A stretch of DNA of 64,000 bases from Paulinella micropora (GCA_009731375.1 BJOX01000164.1:49566-113565), one strand, 5' to 3'; positions 24,011 to 34,818 are shown, counted from the first letter of the stretch. Made by a program: numbers and translations. Notes: a model not told the origin generated them from the letters alone.

Positions 24011-24576
24011 GACTAATGTCAGAAAAAAGGAGCTTCTGATTTTGTCAACCAAGGAAGTCTGTGAATAAAGTATTGACCCGATGCCCAGCTAAGCCGTGAT
24101 GTTTGCACGGAAGGGACTGATACAGGCGATACCAAAGCTCCCTAGTACCAGGCGGGGCCAGGGCTCGTTCCATAAGCGCCCCTTGCAGAACGAGCTCCCA
24201 CCTCCATTACAGAGGACCCAGTAAGCAGATGGAGTTTCGAGACTGTTCGACAGTCTAGTATAAACCGACAGAGCACTGTGGGTTTTATTCCGGGCTCAAC
24301 AAGCGAGAAAGGGCACCCTGAGGGAACAGGATTGTGCTTCCCGTCGCTATTTCGGCATGTGACTTATAGGCGTATGGCTAGGCACACCACCCCACCACGG
24401 GCCCAGCACACCCACACCATCCCCTAATTCTCTGTCTGTCGACAGATGGCACCCATTTCAAAAAGCCAAGCCCAAGGGAGGGTCAGTGACACCTCAAGTG
24501 GCCTTGGTTCACTCCGTGGAGTAAGTGATGAGATCAACTGATGAGACTAATGTCAGAAAAAAGGAGCTTCTGATTT
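24011..24576. repeat. 0.5-kb unique insert between 32-bp direct repeats
   Basis: GACTAATGTCAGAAAAAAGG plus 12 more bases occurs at 24011-24042 and again at 24545-24576. The roughly 500 bases between are unique in this window, mixed in composition and without an ORF. It may be an insertion with duplicated target or a partial tandem duplication. Confidence 0.6.
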
Positions 24577-24577
24577 C

Positions 24578-24616
<39 letters not shown>

Positions 24617-25686
24617 CATACAAGTATAGAGTTTATACACACTCAATACATGTATGTACACGATTCTATATGTCTACACTCTGTATTAATACGTGTAGGT
24701 TTCGTTACCAGTGATCAGTATATGAATACTCATAACACATACATACATACATGCACACACAGTACATACAAGTATACAATATTCTACGTCCATAGGGTAA
24801 ATAAGATGATGAGTTAAGGTAAGGTGAGTAAGTGATAAAGATAAAGATAAAGATTAAGATAAAGATACAAATACAGATACAGATAAAGATAAAGATAACG
24901 ATAAAGATAAGATAAAGATAAAGATAAAGATACAAAAACAGATAAAGATAAAGATAAAGACAAAGACAACGATAAATATAAAGACAAAGATAAAGACAAG
25001 CTGGGGCGAGATGCAGATAAAGATAAAGATAAAGATAAAGACAAAGACAACGATAGATATTGCTTTACGGTAAACTCTCCAGTAGCAAGCTGGGGCGAGA
25101 TACAGATACAGATAAAGATAAAGATAAAGATAAAGATGAAGGCAAAGACAAAGACAACGATAAAGATAGATATATTGCTTTACGGTAAACACGTCTCCAG
25201 TAGCAAGCTGGATACAGATACAGATAGAGATACAGATACAGACACAGATAAAGATAAAGATAAAGATAAAGATAAAGATAAAGATGAAGATAAAGACAAA
25301 GACAACGATAAAGATAGATATATTGCTTTACGGTAAACACGTCTCCAGTAGCAAGCTGGATACAGATACAGATACAGATACAGATACAGATAGAGATAAA
25401 GATAAAGATCAAGACAACGATAAAGATAGATATATTGCTTACGGTAAACACGTCTCCAGTAGCAAGCTGGATACAGATACAGATACAGATAGAGATACAG
25501 ATACAGATACAGACAGATTAAGATGAAGATAAAGACAAAGACAACGATAAAGATAGATATTGCTTTACGGTAAACACGTCTCTAGTAGCAAGCTGGATAC
25601 AGATACAGATACAGATACAGATACAGATAGAGATAAAGATCAAGATCAAGACATCGATAAAGATAGACATAGATATATTGTTTTAC
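24577..25686. repeat. (AAAGAT/ACAGAT)n hexamer array with exon-half copies
   Basis: GATA, then AAAGAT, ACAGAT and AAAGAC hexamers, interrupted at 25060-25097, 25170-25211, 25322-25359, 25435-25470 and 25558-25596 by copies of the 3' half of the exon at 25687-25764 (minus frame LQLATGDVFTVK). The copies lack an acceptor, so they look like decayed duplicates carried with the intron. Confidence 0.8.
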
Positions 25687-25760
25687 GGTAAACACGTCTC
25701 CAGTAGCAAGCTGGAGCAGCGTCCCCGCAGCATGGATAAAACCTACGTACAGCGTTTTGA

Positions 25761-25764
<4 letters not shown>
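25687..25764 (-). CDS. B-box/MYND gene exon (KVKTLYVGF)
   Basis: Acceptor ACACACACAG, donor GTAAAACA; phase 0 both ends, 26 codons: KVKTLYVGFIHAAGTLLQLA, then TGDVFT. It joins KEWAASRK upstream and VADAPQVLL downstream in frame. An alternative donor (GTGTTTAC) nine bases earlier also keeps phase 0. A second copy of its 5' half (EVKTLYVGFIHAA) lies at 25828-25869. Confidence 0.75.
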
Positions 25765-25766
<2 letters not shown>

Positions 25767-25798
<32 letters not shown>

Positions 25799-25865
25799 GT
25801 GTGTGTGTGTGTACATGTCTGTCTGTCTCCGCAGCATGGATAAAACCTACATACAATGTTTTGAC

Positions 25866-25913
<48 letters not shown>

Positions 25914-25939
25914 TCTCTGTGTGTGTGTGTGTGTGTGTG

Positions 25940-26008
<69 letters not shown>

Positions 26009-26279
26009 GTGTCTCTGTCTGTGTCTCTGTCTGTGTCTGTGTGTCCNNNNNNNNNNNNNNNNNNNNNNNNNNNNNNNNNNNNNNNNNNNNNNNNNNNNNN
26101 NNNNNNNNNNNNNNNNNNNNNNNNNNNNNNNNNNNNNNNNNNNNNNNNNNNNCCCCCCCCCCCCCCCCCCTCTCTCTCTCTCTCCAACGACGACAACAAC
26201 AATCACAACAATAACAAACAACAAACACAAACAACAACGCACAAGCAGCACGCAACAAACAACAAACAACATCAACAAC

Positions 26280-26315
<36 letters not shown>

Positions 26316-26471
26316 ACAACAAACAACAAAAACAACAAAAACAACAACAAAAATCAACAAACAACAAACAACAACAACAACAACAACGACCAACAACCAA
26401 CAACCAGCCACAAATAACAAACACTACCACCACCACCACAACAAACAAACAAACAAACAAACAACCAACCA

Positions 26472-26517
<46 letters not shown>

Positions 26518-26723
26518 ACAACAACAACAATAACAACAACAACCAACAAACCAACAACCAACAACCAACAACCAACAACCAACAACCAACCACAAACACC
26601 ACAACCACCACCACAACAAACATACAAACAAAACCAACAAACGAACCAACCAACAAACCAACCATCATCATCATCATCAACATCATCAACAACTTTAACA
26701 ACAACAACAACAACAACAACAAC
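25767..26723. repeat. (TG)n, (TC)n, (ACA)n and (CAT)n arrays
   Basis: Includes the gap 26047-26152, a C-run and a long ACA/CAACC tract to the next exon. Gln-, Thr- and Val-rich ORFs are artefacts. Confidence 0.9.
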
Positions 26724-26885
26724 CTTGCGCGAAGCTGCCCACTCCTTCTGGTGAGCTGGCGGAGGGGGACAAAAGCGTAGGCGAACAAGGGATGGAAGAG
26801 GAGGGTAGTAGTTTGGCACAGGAGGCAGCGGTAGAGAATGTGAGGGAAAGCGGGTCAGCGAGAGGAGATGCACCAGATATCGCTG
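26724..26885 (-). CDS. B-box/MYND gene exon (QRYLVHLLSL)
   Basis: Acceptor GAGCTCTCAG, donor GTTGTTGT; phase 0 both ends, 54 codons. Reads QRYLVHLLSLTRF, a Pro-rich middle (PLPPVPNYYPPLP) and ends PPPPAHQKEWAASRK. The plus strand is also open here (see rejected items), but the phase fit with both neighbours favours minus. Confidence 0.65.
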
Positions 26886-27096
26886 CTGAGAGCTCTTCCA
26901 GGTAGCTATAGATATAGACATAGATATAGATATAGATATAGATATAGATATATGTTTAACGTGTAGATATGTAGATACGTAGATAGATAGAGAGATGTGA
27001 ATGGATATGGATATATGATATGTGGTATTAGGTAGTCGTAGGCAGGTAGGTAGGCAATTAGGTAGGTAGGTAGGTAGGTAGGTAGGTAGGTAGGTG

Positions 27097-27139
<43 letters not shown>

Positions 27140-27210
27140 GATAGATACATGGACAGATAGATGAGATATCGCAAAAGGAATGTAGTCCTTGCAAAGGAAC
27201 GCAGTTTCAC

Positions 27211-27265
27211 ATCAAACAGCAACTTGTGTACTGTGCATGTGTCCGGGATGGGAATCACGGGTAGA
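27211..27265 (-). CDS. B-box/MYND gene exon (LPVIPIPDTC)
   Basis: Acceptor CCAGAGCATAG after a TTCTTTTTT tract, donor GTGAAACT; phase 2 in, 0 out. Reads LPVIPIPDTCTVHKLLFD. Both borders are weaker than in other exons; the open frame continues past the donor (VKLRSFARTTFLLRYL), so the 3' end is uncertain. Confidence 0.45.
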
Positions 27266-27334
27266 CTATGCTCTGGAAAAAAGAAGAGGAGGTAGGTCGT
27301 TGAAGAAAAAGGCAATCTAGGAATGGAGAGTGGG

Positions 27335-27370
<36 letters not shown>

Positions 27371-27410
27371 CGATAGATAGATAGACATACAGACAGACAC
27401 ACAGACAGAC

Positions 27411-27460
<50 letters not shown>

Positions 27461-27469
27461 CTTACAGGC

Positions 27470-27571
27470 AGAAGGTGTCTGAGAAAACCCGGCAGGCGGT
27501 GAGGTAGATAGATAGATAGATAGATAACTTACAGGCAGAAGGTGTTTGAGAAAACCCGGCAGGCGGTGAGG

Positions 27572-27610
<39 letters not shown>

Positions 27611-27654
27611 CTTACAGGCAGAAGGAGTCTGAGAAAACCCGGCAGGCGGTGAGG

Positions 27655-27693
<39 letters not shown>

Positions 27694-27737
27694 CTTACAG
27701 GCAGAAGGAGTCTGAAAAAACCCGGCAGGCGGTGAGG

Positions 27738-27796
<59 letters not shown>

Positions 27797-27834
27797 CTTA
27801 CAGGCAGGAGTCTGAGAAAACCCGGCAGGCGGTG

Positions 27835-27888
<54 letters not shown>

Positions 27889-27932
27889 CTTATAGGCAGA
27901 AGGAGTCTGAAAAAACCCGGCAGGCGGTGAGG

Positions 27933-27967
<35 letters not shown>

Positions 27968-28030
27968 CTTACAGGCAGAAGGAGTCTGAGAAAACCCGGC
28001 AGGCGGTGGCCAGACTACGTACATACACAC

Positions 28031-28082
<52 letters not shown>

Positions 28083-28110
28083 CTTACAGGCAGGCGGTGG
28101 CGAGACTTGC
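27470..28110 (-). repeat. Tandem array of exon copies in (GATA)n
   Basis: Seven to eight units of CTTACAGGCAGAAGGAGTCT plus about 30 bases, each followed by (GATA)n of variable length. On minus each unit is a copy of the exon at 27973-28014 with the donor GTAAGTTA. Copies differ by synonymous changes (GTTTTC or GTTTTT), Ser/Thr and Asp/Asn swaps and one 3-base deletion. Only the highest-coordinate copy has a clear acceptor and the full 5' end. Confidence 0.85.
27973..28014 (-). CDS. B-box/MYND gene exon ([10 protein letters not shown]), array member
   Basis: Acceptor GTACGTAG, donor GTAAGTTA; 42 bases, phase 2 in and out, so extra copies could be included without shifting the frame. Reads [14 protein letters not shown]. 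Confidence 0.7.
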
Positions 28111-28119
28111 ATACACACA

Positions 28120-28440
28120 TAGGTACATAATATGACATATAACATACATGACATAACATAACATAGAAGAAAAGAACATACCATAAATAACACAGCAGAA
28201 CACAAAATAACACAGAACATAATGTAACATAACATAACATAACATAACATAGCATAACATAACATAACATAACAAAACAGGAACATGACATAACATGACA
28301 AAAGCACAGCATAACATAACATAACAAAACATAAATTACGTTACATTACATTACAATACATGACATATGACGTGACATGGCACGACATGACAGGACATGA
28401 CATGACATACGACATATGACATGACATGACATGACATGAC
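28120..28440. repeat. (ACATA)n and (GACAT)n pentamer arrays
   Basis: Pentanucleotide arrays in the intron between 28014 and 28445. Confidence 0.9.
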
Positions 28441-28444
28441 ATAC

Positions 28445-28534
28445 CCGTCGGGTAGTTTCCAGCCGCTGATTGACGAGCCGCAGCTACGTGTCGTGTCTGA
28501 CAGTGTAGCCGTACTGACAGAGGAGCCACGGCTC
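28445..28534 (-). CDS. B-box/MYND gene exon (SRGSSVSTATL)
   Basis: Acceptor ACCATTGTGCAG, donor GTATGTCA; phase 2 in and out. Reads SRGSSVSTATLSDTTRSCGS and ends SGWKLPDG. Ser-rich and probably disordered. Confidence 0.82.
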
Positions 28535-28599
28535 CTGCACAATGGTCAAAGCCATAACACAAGGTGATGTGTTATTGCTAGTGTTATTTACTATTTGCT

Positions 28600-29340
28600 A
28601 TTCAATAGACTACGTGTCGGCTCTGACTGTACTGACCGACGAGCACAATGGTTGAACCACATCAGCAGGTGAGGTTGTTTTACAATGGTTGGTAGTATAA
28701 TAGGTAGATGGGTAGGTAGGTAGGTAGGTGACAGTTTAGCCGTACTGACAGAGGAGCCACGGCTCCTGCACAATAGTCAAGCCATAACACAAGGTGATGT
28801 GTTATTGCCAGTGCTATTACTATTTGTCATTTTAATAGACTACGTGTCGGCTCTGACTGTACTGACCGACGAGCACAATGGTTGAACCACATCAGCAGGT
28901 GAGGTTGTTTACAATGGTTGGTAGCATAATAGGTAGATGGGTAGGTAGGTAGGTAGGTGACAACGTAGCCATACTGAAAGAGGAGCCACGGCCCCTGCAC
29001 AATGGTCAAGCATAACACAAGGTGATGTGATATTACCAGTGTTATTACGAGTGTTATTTAACAAGGAAGTTCCTAACTCTTAAGTACTATGAACAATGAC
29101 TTCAAGCGCTTCGATCTCAGCCAATATTTGTATCCATCACGTGTGTTATGGCTCATTAGAAAGCTCTTGATCAGAGCTTTTAAACGAGCCACTGCACAAA
29201 CAACAAAACATGAGAAATAGCTGAGATCCAAGCGCTTGAAGTCGTTGCTCGTTATGCTTAAGAACTACTAACTTCTCAGACTACGTGTCGGCTCTGACTG
29301 TACTGACCGACGAGCCACGACTTCTGCACAATCGGTTAAA
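28600..29340 (-). repeat. Three partial copies of the SRGSSVST exon
   Basis: Around 28722-28780, 28958-29010 and 29278-29335 the acceptor and first 40-50 bases of the exon recur, mixed with a GTACTGACCGACGAGCACAA block and (GGTA)n. None keeps the full exon. The third abuts a foldback element (29066-29275). Confidence 0.7.
29066..29275. mobile_element. MITE-like foldback element, copy 1
   Basis: About 210 bp with long imperfect inverted repeats: GAAGTTCCTAACTCTTAAG at the left against CTTAAGAACTACTAACTTC at the right, then GACTTCAAGCGCTTCGATCT against GATCCAAGCGCTTGAAGTC. The centre is a second palindrome around TTGATCAGAGC. A relative lies at 34195-34403. No target-site duplication is clear. 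Confidence 0.7.
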
Positions 29341-29450
29341 TCACATCAGCAGGTGAGATTGTTTACATTTGTTGGTAGTGTATAGGTAGATGGGTAGGTA
29401 GGTAGGTAGGTAGACAGACAGACAGACAGATGGATCGATAAAAGATTGAC

Positions 29451-29575
29451 CTGGAGGGAGGTTCAGAAGATGCGACAGACTCGCCTGACAGAGCGGCCAG
29501 AACAACTCGGTACACGTTCTCACGCACCCGCTCATAGCTGAGAGGCCCCTGCCACCTTGCCCCAAAGTGAGAAGC
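29451..29575 (-). CDS. B-box/MYND gene exon (ASHFGARWQG)
   Basis: Acceptor TTTACTTCAG, donor GTCAATCT; phase 0 in, 2 out. Reads ASHFGARWQGPLSYERVREN, then VYRVVLAALSGESVA, ending SEPPS. Clearly protein-like and flanked by consensus borders. Confidence 0.87.
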
Positions 29576-29579
29576 CTGA

Positions 29580-29955
29580 AGTAAAGTAAGGTAACGTAAA
29601 GGGAAAAGTCAAGTCAAGTGAAGTAAAGGAAAGGAAAAGAACGGAACGGAAAGGAAAGGAAAGGAAAGGAAAGTAAAGCAAAGTAAAGTAAAGTAAAGTA
29701 AAGTAAAGTGAAGCAAAGTGAAGTAAAGTAAAAGTAAAGGAAAGGAAAGGAAAGGGAAGGGAAGGGAAGGAAATCAAAGCAAAGCAAAGCGAAGCAACGC
29801 AGAACAAAGCAAAGCAAAGCAAAGCCAAGCAAAGCAAAACAAAGCAAAACAAAGCAAAGCAAAACAAAGCAAAGCAAAACAAAGCAAAGCAAAGCAAATT
29901 AAAGCAAAGTAAAGTAAAGTAAAGTAAAGTAAAGTAAAGTAAAGTAAAGTAAAGT
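29580..29955. repeat. (AAAGT)n and (AAAGC)n pentamer arrays
   Basis: Purine-rich pentamers (pyrimidine-rich on the transcribed strand), filling the intron. Confidence 0.9.
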
Positions 29956-29962
29956 CAATTAC

Positions 29963-29999
29963 CGAAGACGATAAGGCTGAGATCTCTGAGTCGGTCTCG
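29963..29999 (-). CDS. B-box/MYND gene exon (SETDSEISALSSS)
   Basis: Acceptor GACGATTGTAG, donor GTAATTGA; 37 bases, phase 2 in, 0 out. Gives SETDSEISALSSS after joining AG from the previous exon. Confidence 0.78.
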
Positions 30000-30019
30000 C
30001 TACAATCGTCTCGCAAACC

Positions 30020-30097
30020 CGCCAAGTGCTTCTCTCTCTCCCTGTCGCGGTCGCTTAGATGAGCGACAGGGCGACGAGACGACTCACGCGACCTAGT

Positions 30098-30146
<49 letters not shown>

Positions 30147-30198
30147 GAGATAGATAGATAGATAAGATAGATAAGATAGATAGATAGATAGATAGATG

Positions 30199-30230
<32 letters not shown>

Positions 30231-30900
30231 TCATATTATGTTGTTGTGTATTATTGTACATTGTAGTAAGTTATTATAGTATTATGATTCGCTGAGATGG
30301 GCTGCAGGGTGACAAGACGACTCACGAGAACAGAGAGAGAGAGAGAGAGAGAGAGAGGAGGGGGGGAGAGAGGGAGAGAGNNNNNNNNNNNNNNNNNNNN
30401 NNNNNNNNNNNNNNNNNNNNNNNNNNNNNNNNNNNNNNNNNNNNNNNNNNNNNNNNNNNNNNNNNNNNNNNNNNNNNNNNNNNNNNNNNNNNNNNNNNNN
30501 NNNNNNNNNNNNNNNNNNNNNNNNNNNNNNNNNNNNNNNNNNNNNNNNNNNNNNNNNNNNNNNNNNNNNNNNNNNNNNNNNNNNNNNNNNNNNNNNNNNN
30601 NNNNNNNNNNNNNNNNNNNNNNNNNNNNNNNNNNNNNNNNNNNNNNNNNNNNNNNNNNNNNNNNNNNNNNNNNNNNNNNNNNNNNNNNNNNNNNNNNNNN
30701 NNNNNNNNNNNNNNNNNNNNNNNNNNNNNNNNNNNNNNNNNNNNNNNNNNNNNNNNNNNNNNNNNNNNNNNNNNNNNNNNNNNNNNNNNNNNNNNNNNNN
30801 NNNNNNNNNNNNNNNNNNNNNNNNNNNNNNNNNNNNNNNNNNNNNNNNNNNNNNNNNNNNNNNNNNNNNNNNNNNNNNNNNNNNNNNNNNNNNNNNNNGG
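30020..30900. repeat. (GATA)n, duplicated block, (GA)n and gap
   Basis: A 45-bp block (GACGAGACGACTCACG) at 30030-30085 recurs at 30285-30325 on the other side of a (GATA)n array. (GA)n and the 518-base gap 30381-30898 follow. Confidence 0.75.
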
Positions 30901-31023
30901 GAGGGGGCTTGAATAGAAAAAATACTACCATCACCAACAAACACCACCACCACCAACACCAACAAGTTGGGGGAGAGCTGAACGTTGGGTGTTCTCTGCA
31001 TGCATGCATGCATGACGTCTGAC

Positions 31024-31162
31024 CTTCCCACGGGGAACGCTGTCTCGCTGCCCACCCCGTCGTAGCTCGCAGGCGTGCCGGCGAAGGAGTCCGGGTGTTC
31101 CCCTGTGGGAAGCAGCGAGAGGGGCAGACTGGCACGAGCTGAAGTAGCTGACCCAGCTAGGC
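31024..31162 (-). CDS. B-box/MYND gene exon (LAGSATSARA)
   Basis: Acceptor TTTTGTACAG, donor GTCAGACG; phase 1 in, 2 out. Reads LAGSATSARASLPLSLLPTG, then HPDSFAGTPASYDGVGSETA, ending FPVG. Disordered-type linker. Confidence 0.87.
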
Positions 31163-31354
31163 CTGTACAAAACATAGGTAGACAGACAAAGAATTGGATG
31201 ACATAGAAAGGCAGTGGACAGACAAAGAAGAACAGCAACAGAAACAACAAACAACAAACAACAACGACAACAACCACCATACTTATGATGATTTTGTGAC
31301 CTGTGATAATCCAACCACAAACAACAAACGACATTCGTTAAGATTCTTTGTGAC

Positions 31355-31555
31355 CTGTGCCATGCTCCATCACTCCAGCGCCTCCCGACGTGAATGGCGG
31401 GTGGATGCGATTGATACGCTTGAGTAGCGCATCGACTTTGGGGTCCGGCGATTCCGTGACCAGGTCAGCGACCTCTGCGGACAGCAGACTGCTTGCTCCT
31501 CCGCTGGCCATAGGCGTGGGGCGGGTGGGGGGTGTGACATCGCCAGCTACTGAGC
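31355..31555 (-). CDS. B-box/MYND gene exon (SVAGDVTPPT)
   Basis: Acceptor GGTGGGTCAG, donor GTCACAAA; 201 bases, phase 1 in and out. Reads SVAGDVTPPTRPTPMASGGA, then LLSAEVADLVTESPDPKVDA, LLKRINRIHPP and ends VMEHGT. One of the longest internal exons. Confidence 0.88.
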
Positions 31556-31714
31556 CTGACCCACCAGCCAACCAGGAACAAGAATGAAAAAATAGATACG
31601 AGCTCCACTGCGTTGTTCTTAATCAAAAACGGGCTCAACAGCGGAAGCTACAACGACAATAAGCAGCTGAGAATGAGGCGTTTGAAGTGATTCTTGATCG
31701 TTCTTAATCAAGAC

Positions 31715-31844
31715 GGGCGCTACCAACCTATCTACCTACCTACCTGCCTGCCTGCCTGCCTACCTACCTTCCTACCTACCTTCCTACCTATCTAGCTAAT
31801 CTTCTTGAAGGACAAGGAGTGGGAGGAGAGTATGACTATCTATA

Positions 31845-31913
<69 letters not shown>

Positions 31914-31927
31914 GTCTGTCTGTCTGA

Positions 31928-31958
<31 letters not shown>

Positions 31959-31992
31959 CCTATCTACCTATCTATCTATCTATCTATCTATA

Positions 31993-32045
<53 letters not shown>

Positions 32046-32095
32046 CTATCTATCTATCTTCCGCTGACCTACCTGGACCGGAGGGCCCCGGCACG

Positions 32096-32160
<65 letters not shown>

Positions 32161-32180
32161 ATCTATCTATCTTCCGCTGA
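31715..32180. repeat. (CTAT)n array with exon-end copy
   Basis: (CTAC), (CTAT) and (CTGT) tetramers. At 32061-32092 a copy of the last 25 bases and donor of the next exon (CTACCTGGACCGGAGGGCCC) sits inside the array. Confidence 0.85.
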
Positions 32181-32185
32181 CCTAC

Positions 32186-32334
32186 CTGGGCCCGAGGGCC
32201 CCGGCACGAGCGAGAAGCGGTAGAAATGGCTGGAGGGCTGGGACAGCGCTGATTGCGTGGAGTAGGAGGACAAGGTAGTGTAGCCAGACATGTTAGACAC
32301 CGAGGAATGGGACGAGGACACACTGCTCACTGAC
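32186..32334 (-). CDS. B-box/MYND gene exon (SVSSVSSSHSS)
   Basis: Acceptor TTTCGTACAG, donor GTAGGTCA; 149 bases, phase 2 in, 1 out. Reads SVSSVSSSHSSVSNMSGYTT, LSSYSTQSALSQPSS, HFYRFSLVPGPSGP. Ser-rich linker. Confidence 0.88.
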
Positions 32335-32494
32335 CTGTACGAAAGAAAAAGGTAGGTAGGTGGATAGGGAGGGAGGGAGAGAGGGGGAAGGAGGGGGAGG
32401 GAGGAAGGGGAGGAGGGAGTGGGAGGTAGGTAGTAATAGTTAGGTAAGTAGGTAGGTAGGTAGGTGTAGGTAGGGTAGTAGGTTGTGGTGCGAG

Positions 32495-32533
<39 letters not shown>

Positions 32534-32571
32534 NNNNNNNNNNGGCAAAGGTTAAGCTTAAGATTTCCGAC

Positions 32572-32684
32572 CCCACAGGGCTTTGTGGCGTTTCTTTGTC
32601 TGCTGCGCTGCTGCTGGAGCGTTTGGTGTCCGACATGTCCGAAGACACCGAGGAGGAGCGAGACAGCGGCTTGTGGGGCAGTGC
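32572..32684 (-). CDS. B-box/MYND gene exon (ALPHKPLSRS)
   Basis: Acceptor AACCCGTTAG, donor GTCGGAAA; 113 bases, phase 0 in, 2 out. Reads ALPHKPLSRSSSVSSDMSDT, then KRSSSSAADKETPQSPVG. A 10-base gap and a G-run lie just downstream at 32534; if that donor is not used, the frame stays open up to the gap. Confidence 0.82.
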
Positions 32685-32699
32685 CTAACGGGTTTGTAC

Positions 32700-33262
32700 G
32701 TGATGTGATATGATGTGATGATGATGAGATGGGATACATGTTATCGACGTGATGTGATGTGAATTAGATGGGATACATGTCATTGACGTGATGTGATGTG
32801 ATGTGATGAGATGAGATGGTGATACATGGTATTGACGTGATGTGATGTGATGTGATGTGAATTGGATGGGATACATGTCATTGAAGTGATGTTATGTGAT
32901 GTGATGTGAATTAGATGGGATACATGTTATTGACGTGATGTGATGTGATGTGATGTGAATTAGATGGGCTACATGTCATTGACGTGATGTGATGTGATGT
33001 GATGTGAATTAGATGGGATACATGTTATTGACGTGATGTGATGTGATGTGATGTGAATTAGATGGGCTACATGTCATTGACGTGATGTGATGTGATGTGA
33101 TGTGATGTGAATTAGATGGGATACATGTCATTGACGTGCTGTGATGTGATGTGATGTGAATTAGATGGGCTACATGTTATTGACGTGACGTGATGTGATG
33201 TGATGTGAATTAGATGGGATACATGTTATTGACGTGACGTGATGTGATGTGATGCGATGTGC
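32700..33262. repeat. GTGAT minisatellite, about 60-bp units
   Basis: About ten units of GAATTAGATGGGATACATGT, then ATTGACGTGATGTGATGTGA, in the intron. Variation is mainly in the number of GTGAT pentamers. Confidence 0.9.
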
Positions 33263-33272
33263 ATATGATATG

Positions 33273-33320
<48 letters not shown>

Positions 33321-33341
33321 TCTGCCAGTACAGACACAGAC

Positions 33342-33447
33342 CGACGACACGAGTGACTGTTGCTCGTTGGTGACAAAGGACAGAAGAAACTGCAGCACGA
33401 ACGCCCTCAGCCCGTCCTCCATACCCTGCAGTTGCTCAGGTGTCGGC
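33342..33447 (-). CDS. B-box/MYND gene exon (PTPEQLQGME)
   Basis: Acceptor GTATTTAG, donor GTCTGTGT; 106 bases, phase 2 in, 0 out. Reads PTPEQLQGMEDGLRAFVLQF, then LLSFVTNEQQSLVSS; an amphipathic helix. Confidence 0.87.
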
Positions 33448-33461
33448 CTAAATACATACAA

Positions 33462-33466
33462 TAGAT

Positions 33467-33524
<58 letters not shown>

Positions 33525-34051
33525 CATGCATAGCGTGCATACCTACATACGTACATGCATACCTACATGCGTACTGACGTGGTGACATATATGCGTACTG
33601 ACATGCATACATGCATGCTACAGACATACAGACATATACATACATACATTCATACATACATAGATACATAGATACATACATACATACATACATACATACA
33701 CATACATACATACATACATATACATACATACATACATACATACATACATACATACATACATACATACATGCATGCATACATACATGCATAAATACATGCA
33801 TAAATACATACATAAATACATACATACATACATACATCCCTTTCGCTGTGGCTCAGGTTGGCTGTCTGAAGACAATGTAGATAGATACATACATTCATTC
33901 ATACATACAGACATACATACATACATAAATACATACATACATACATACATACATACATACATACCTTTCGCTGTGGCTCAGGTTGGCTGTCTGAAGTAGA
34001 TAGATACATACATTCATACATACATACATACATACATACATACACACACAC
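33462..34051 (-). repeat. (GATA)n and (CATA)n with copies of the TANLSHSER exon end
   Basis: At 33838-33878 and 33964-34000 the last 30-35 bases of the exon at 34052-34161 recur (minus frame TANLSHSER) with (CATA)n between. The second keeps a donor (GTATGTAT). Confidence 0.8.
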
Positions 34052-34161
34052 CTTTCACTGTGGCTCAGGTTGGCTGTCTGTAGGCAATGTAGAAGGCAGG
34101 AAGCAGTGGCTTGTCGGCACCACAGCTCGTGGAGTACTGCAAGCAGACTCAGCAGACCCTC
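34052..34161 (-). CDS. B-box/MYND gene exon (EGLLSLLAVL)
   Basis: Acceptor GCCATGTAG, donor GTGTGTGT; 110 bases, phase 0 in, 2 out. Reads EGLLSLLAVLHELWCRQATA, then SCLLHCLQTANLSHSE. A partial copy of its start lies at 34163-34190, next to the second foldback element. Confidence 0.82.
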
Positions 34162-34194
34162 CTACATGGCACCACAGAGCTCGTGCAGTACTGA

Positions 34195-34403
34195 GAAGTT
34201 TCTAGTTCTTAACTACAATGAGCAATGACTTGAAACGCTTCGTTCTCAGCCGGTTTTGATCTTGATGGCTTGTGTAGTGGCTCGTTTGAAAGCTCTCATC
34301 AAGAGCTTTCTAATGAGCCATAACACAGGTTGTAAATGCAAATATTGACTGAGATCAAAGCGTGTGAAGTCATTGCTCATAGTAGTTAAGAACTAGGAAC
34401 TTC
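34195..34403. mobile_element. MITE-like foldback element, copy 2
   Basis: Same family as 29066-29275, about 75-80% alike by eye. GAAGTTTCTAGTTCTTAACT faces AGTTAAGAACTAGGAACTTC, and the central AGAGCTTTCTAATGAGCC arm pairs with GGCTCGTTTGAAAGCTCT. Confidence 0.72.
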
Positions 34404-34439
34404 TCCTGCTAGCAGGCTCAGCAGACCCTCCTACATACG

Positions 34440-34541
34440 TACAAGCATACGGACATACAGACATACAGACGTATAAACTACATCAAGACAGACAAACAGA
34501 CAAACAGACATACATACACACATACACACACATACGTACAC

Positions 34542-34594
<53 letters not shown>

Positions 34595-34770
34595 GTACAC
34601 AGACATACATACATACATACCAGGCCCGCCGGCTGATGACAAACTACATAAAGACAGACACAAAGACAAACAGACATACATACACACATACACACATACA
34701 TACATACCAGGCCCGCAGGCTGATGAGGGCAACGCGAAGGTAAGGGTAATCGACAAGACCCTAGATATAG

Positions 34771-34818
<48 letters not shown>

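Noticed and set aside
26730-26901. Plus-strand exon reading KLPTPSGELAEGDKSVGEQG with a good donor (CCAG before GTAGCT)
   Set aside because: It is attractive and acidic, but it has no acceptor with a pyrimidine tract and no partner exon. The minus frame fits the phase of the exons on both sides.
27470-28020. Plus-strand reading [11 protein letters not shown] with TTACAG acceptor
   Set aside because: Possible alone, but no plus-strand neighbours exist and the minus reading continues the long gene in phase.
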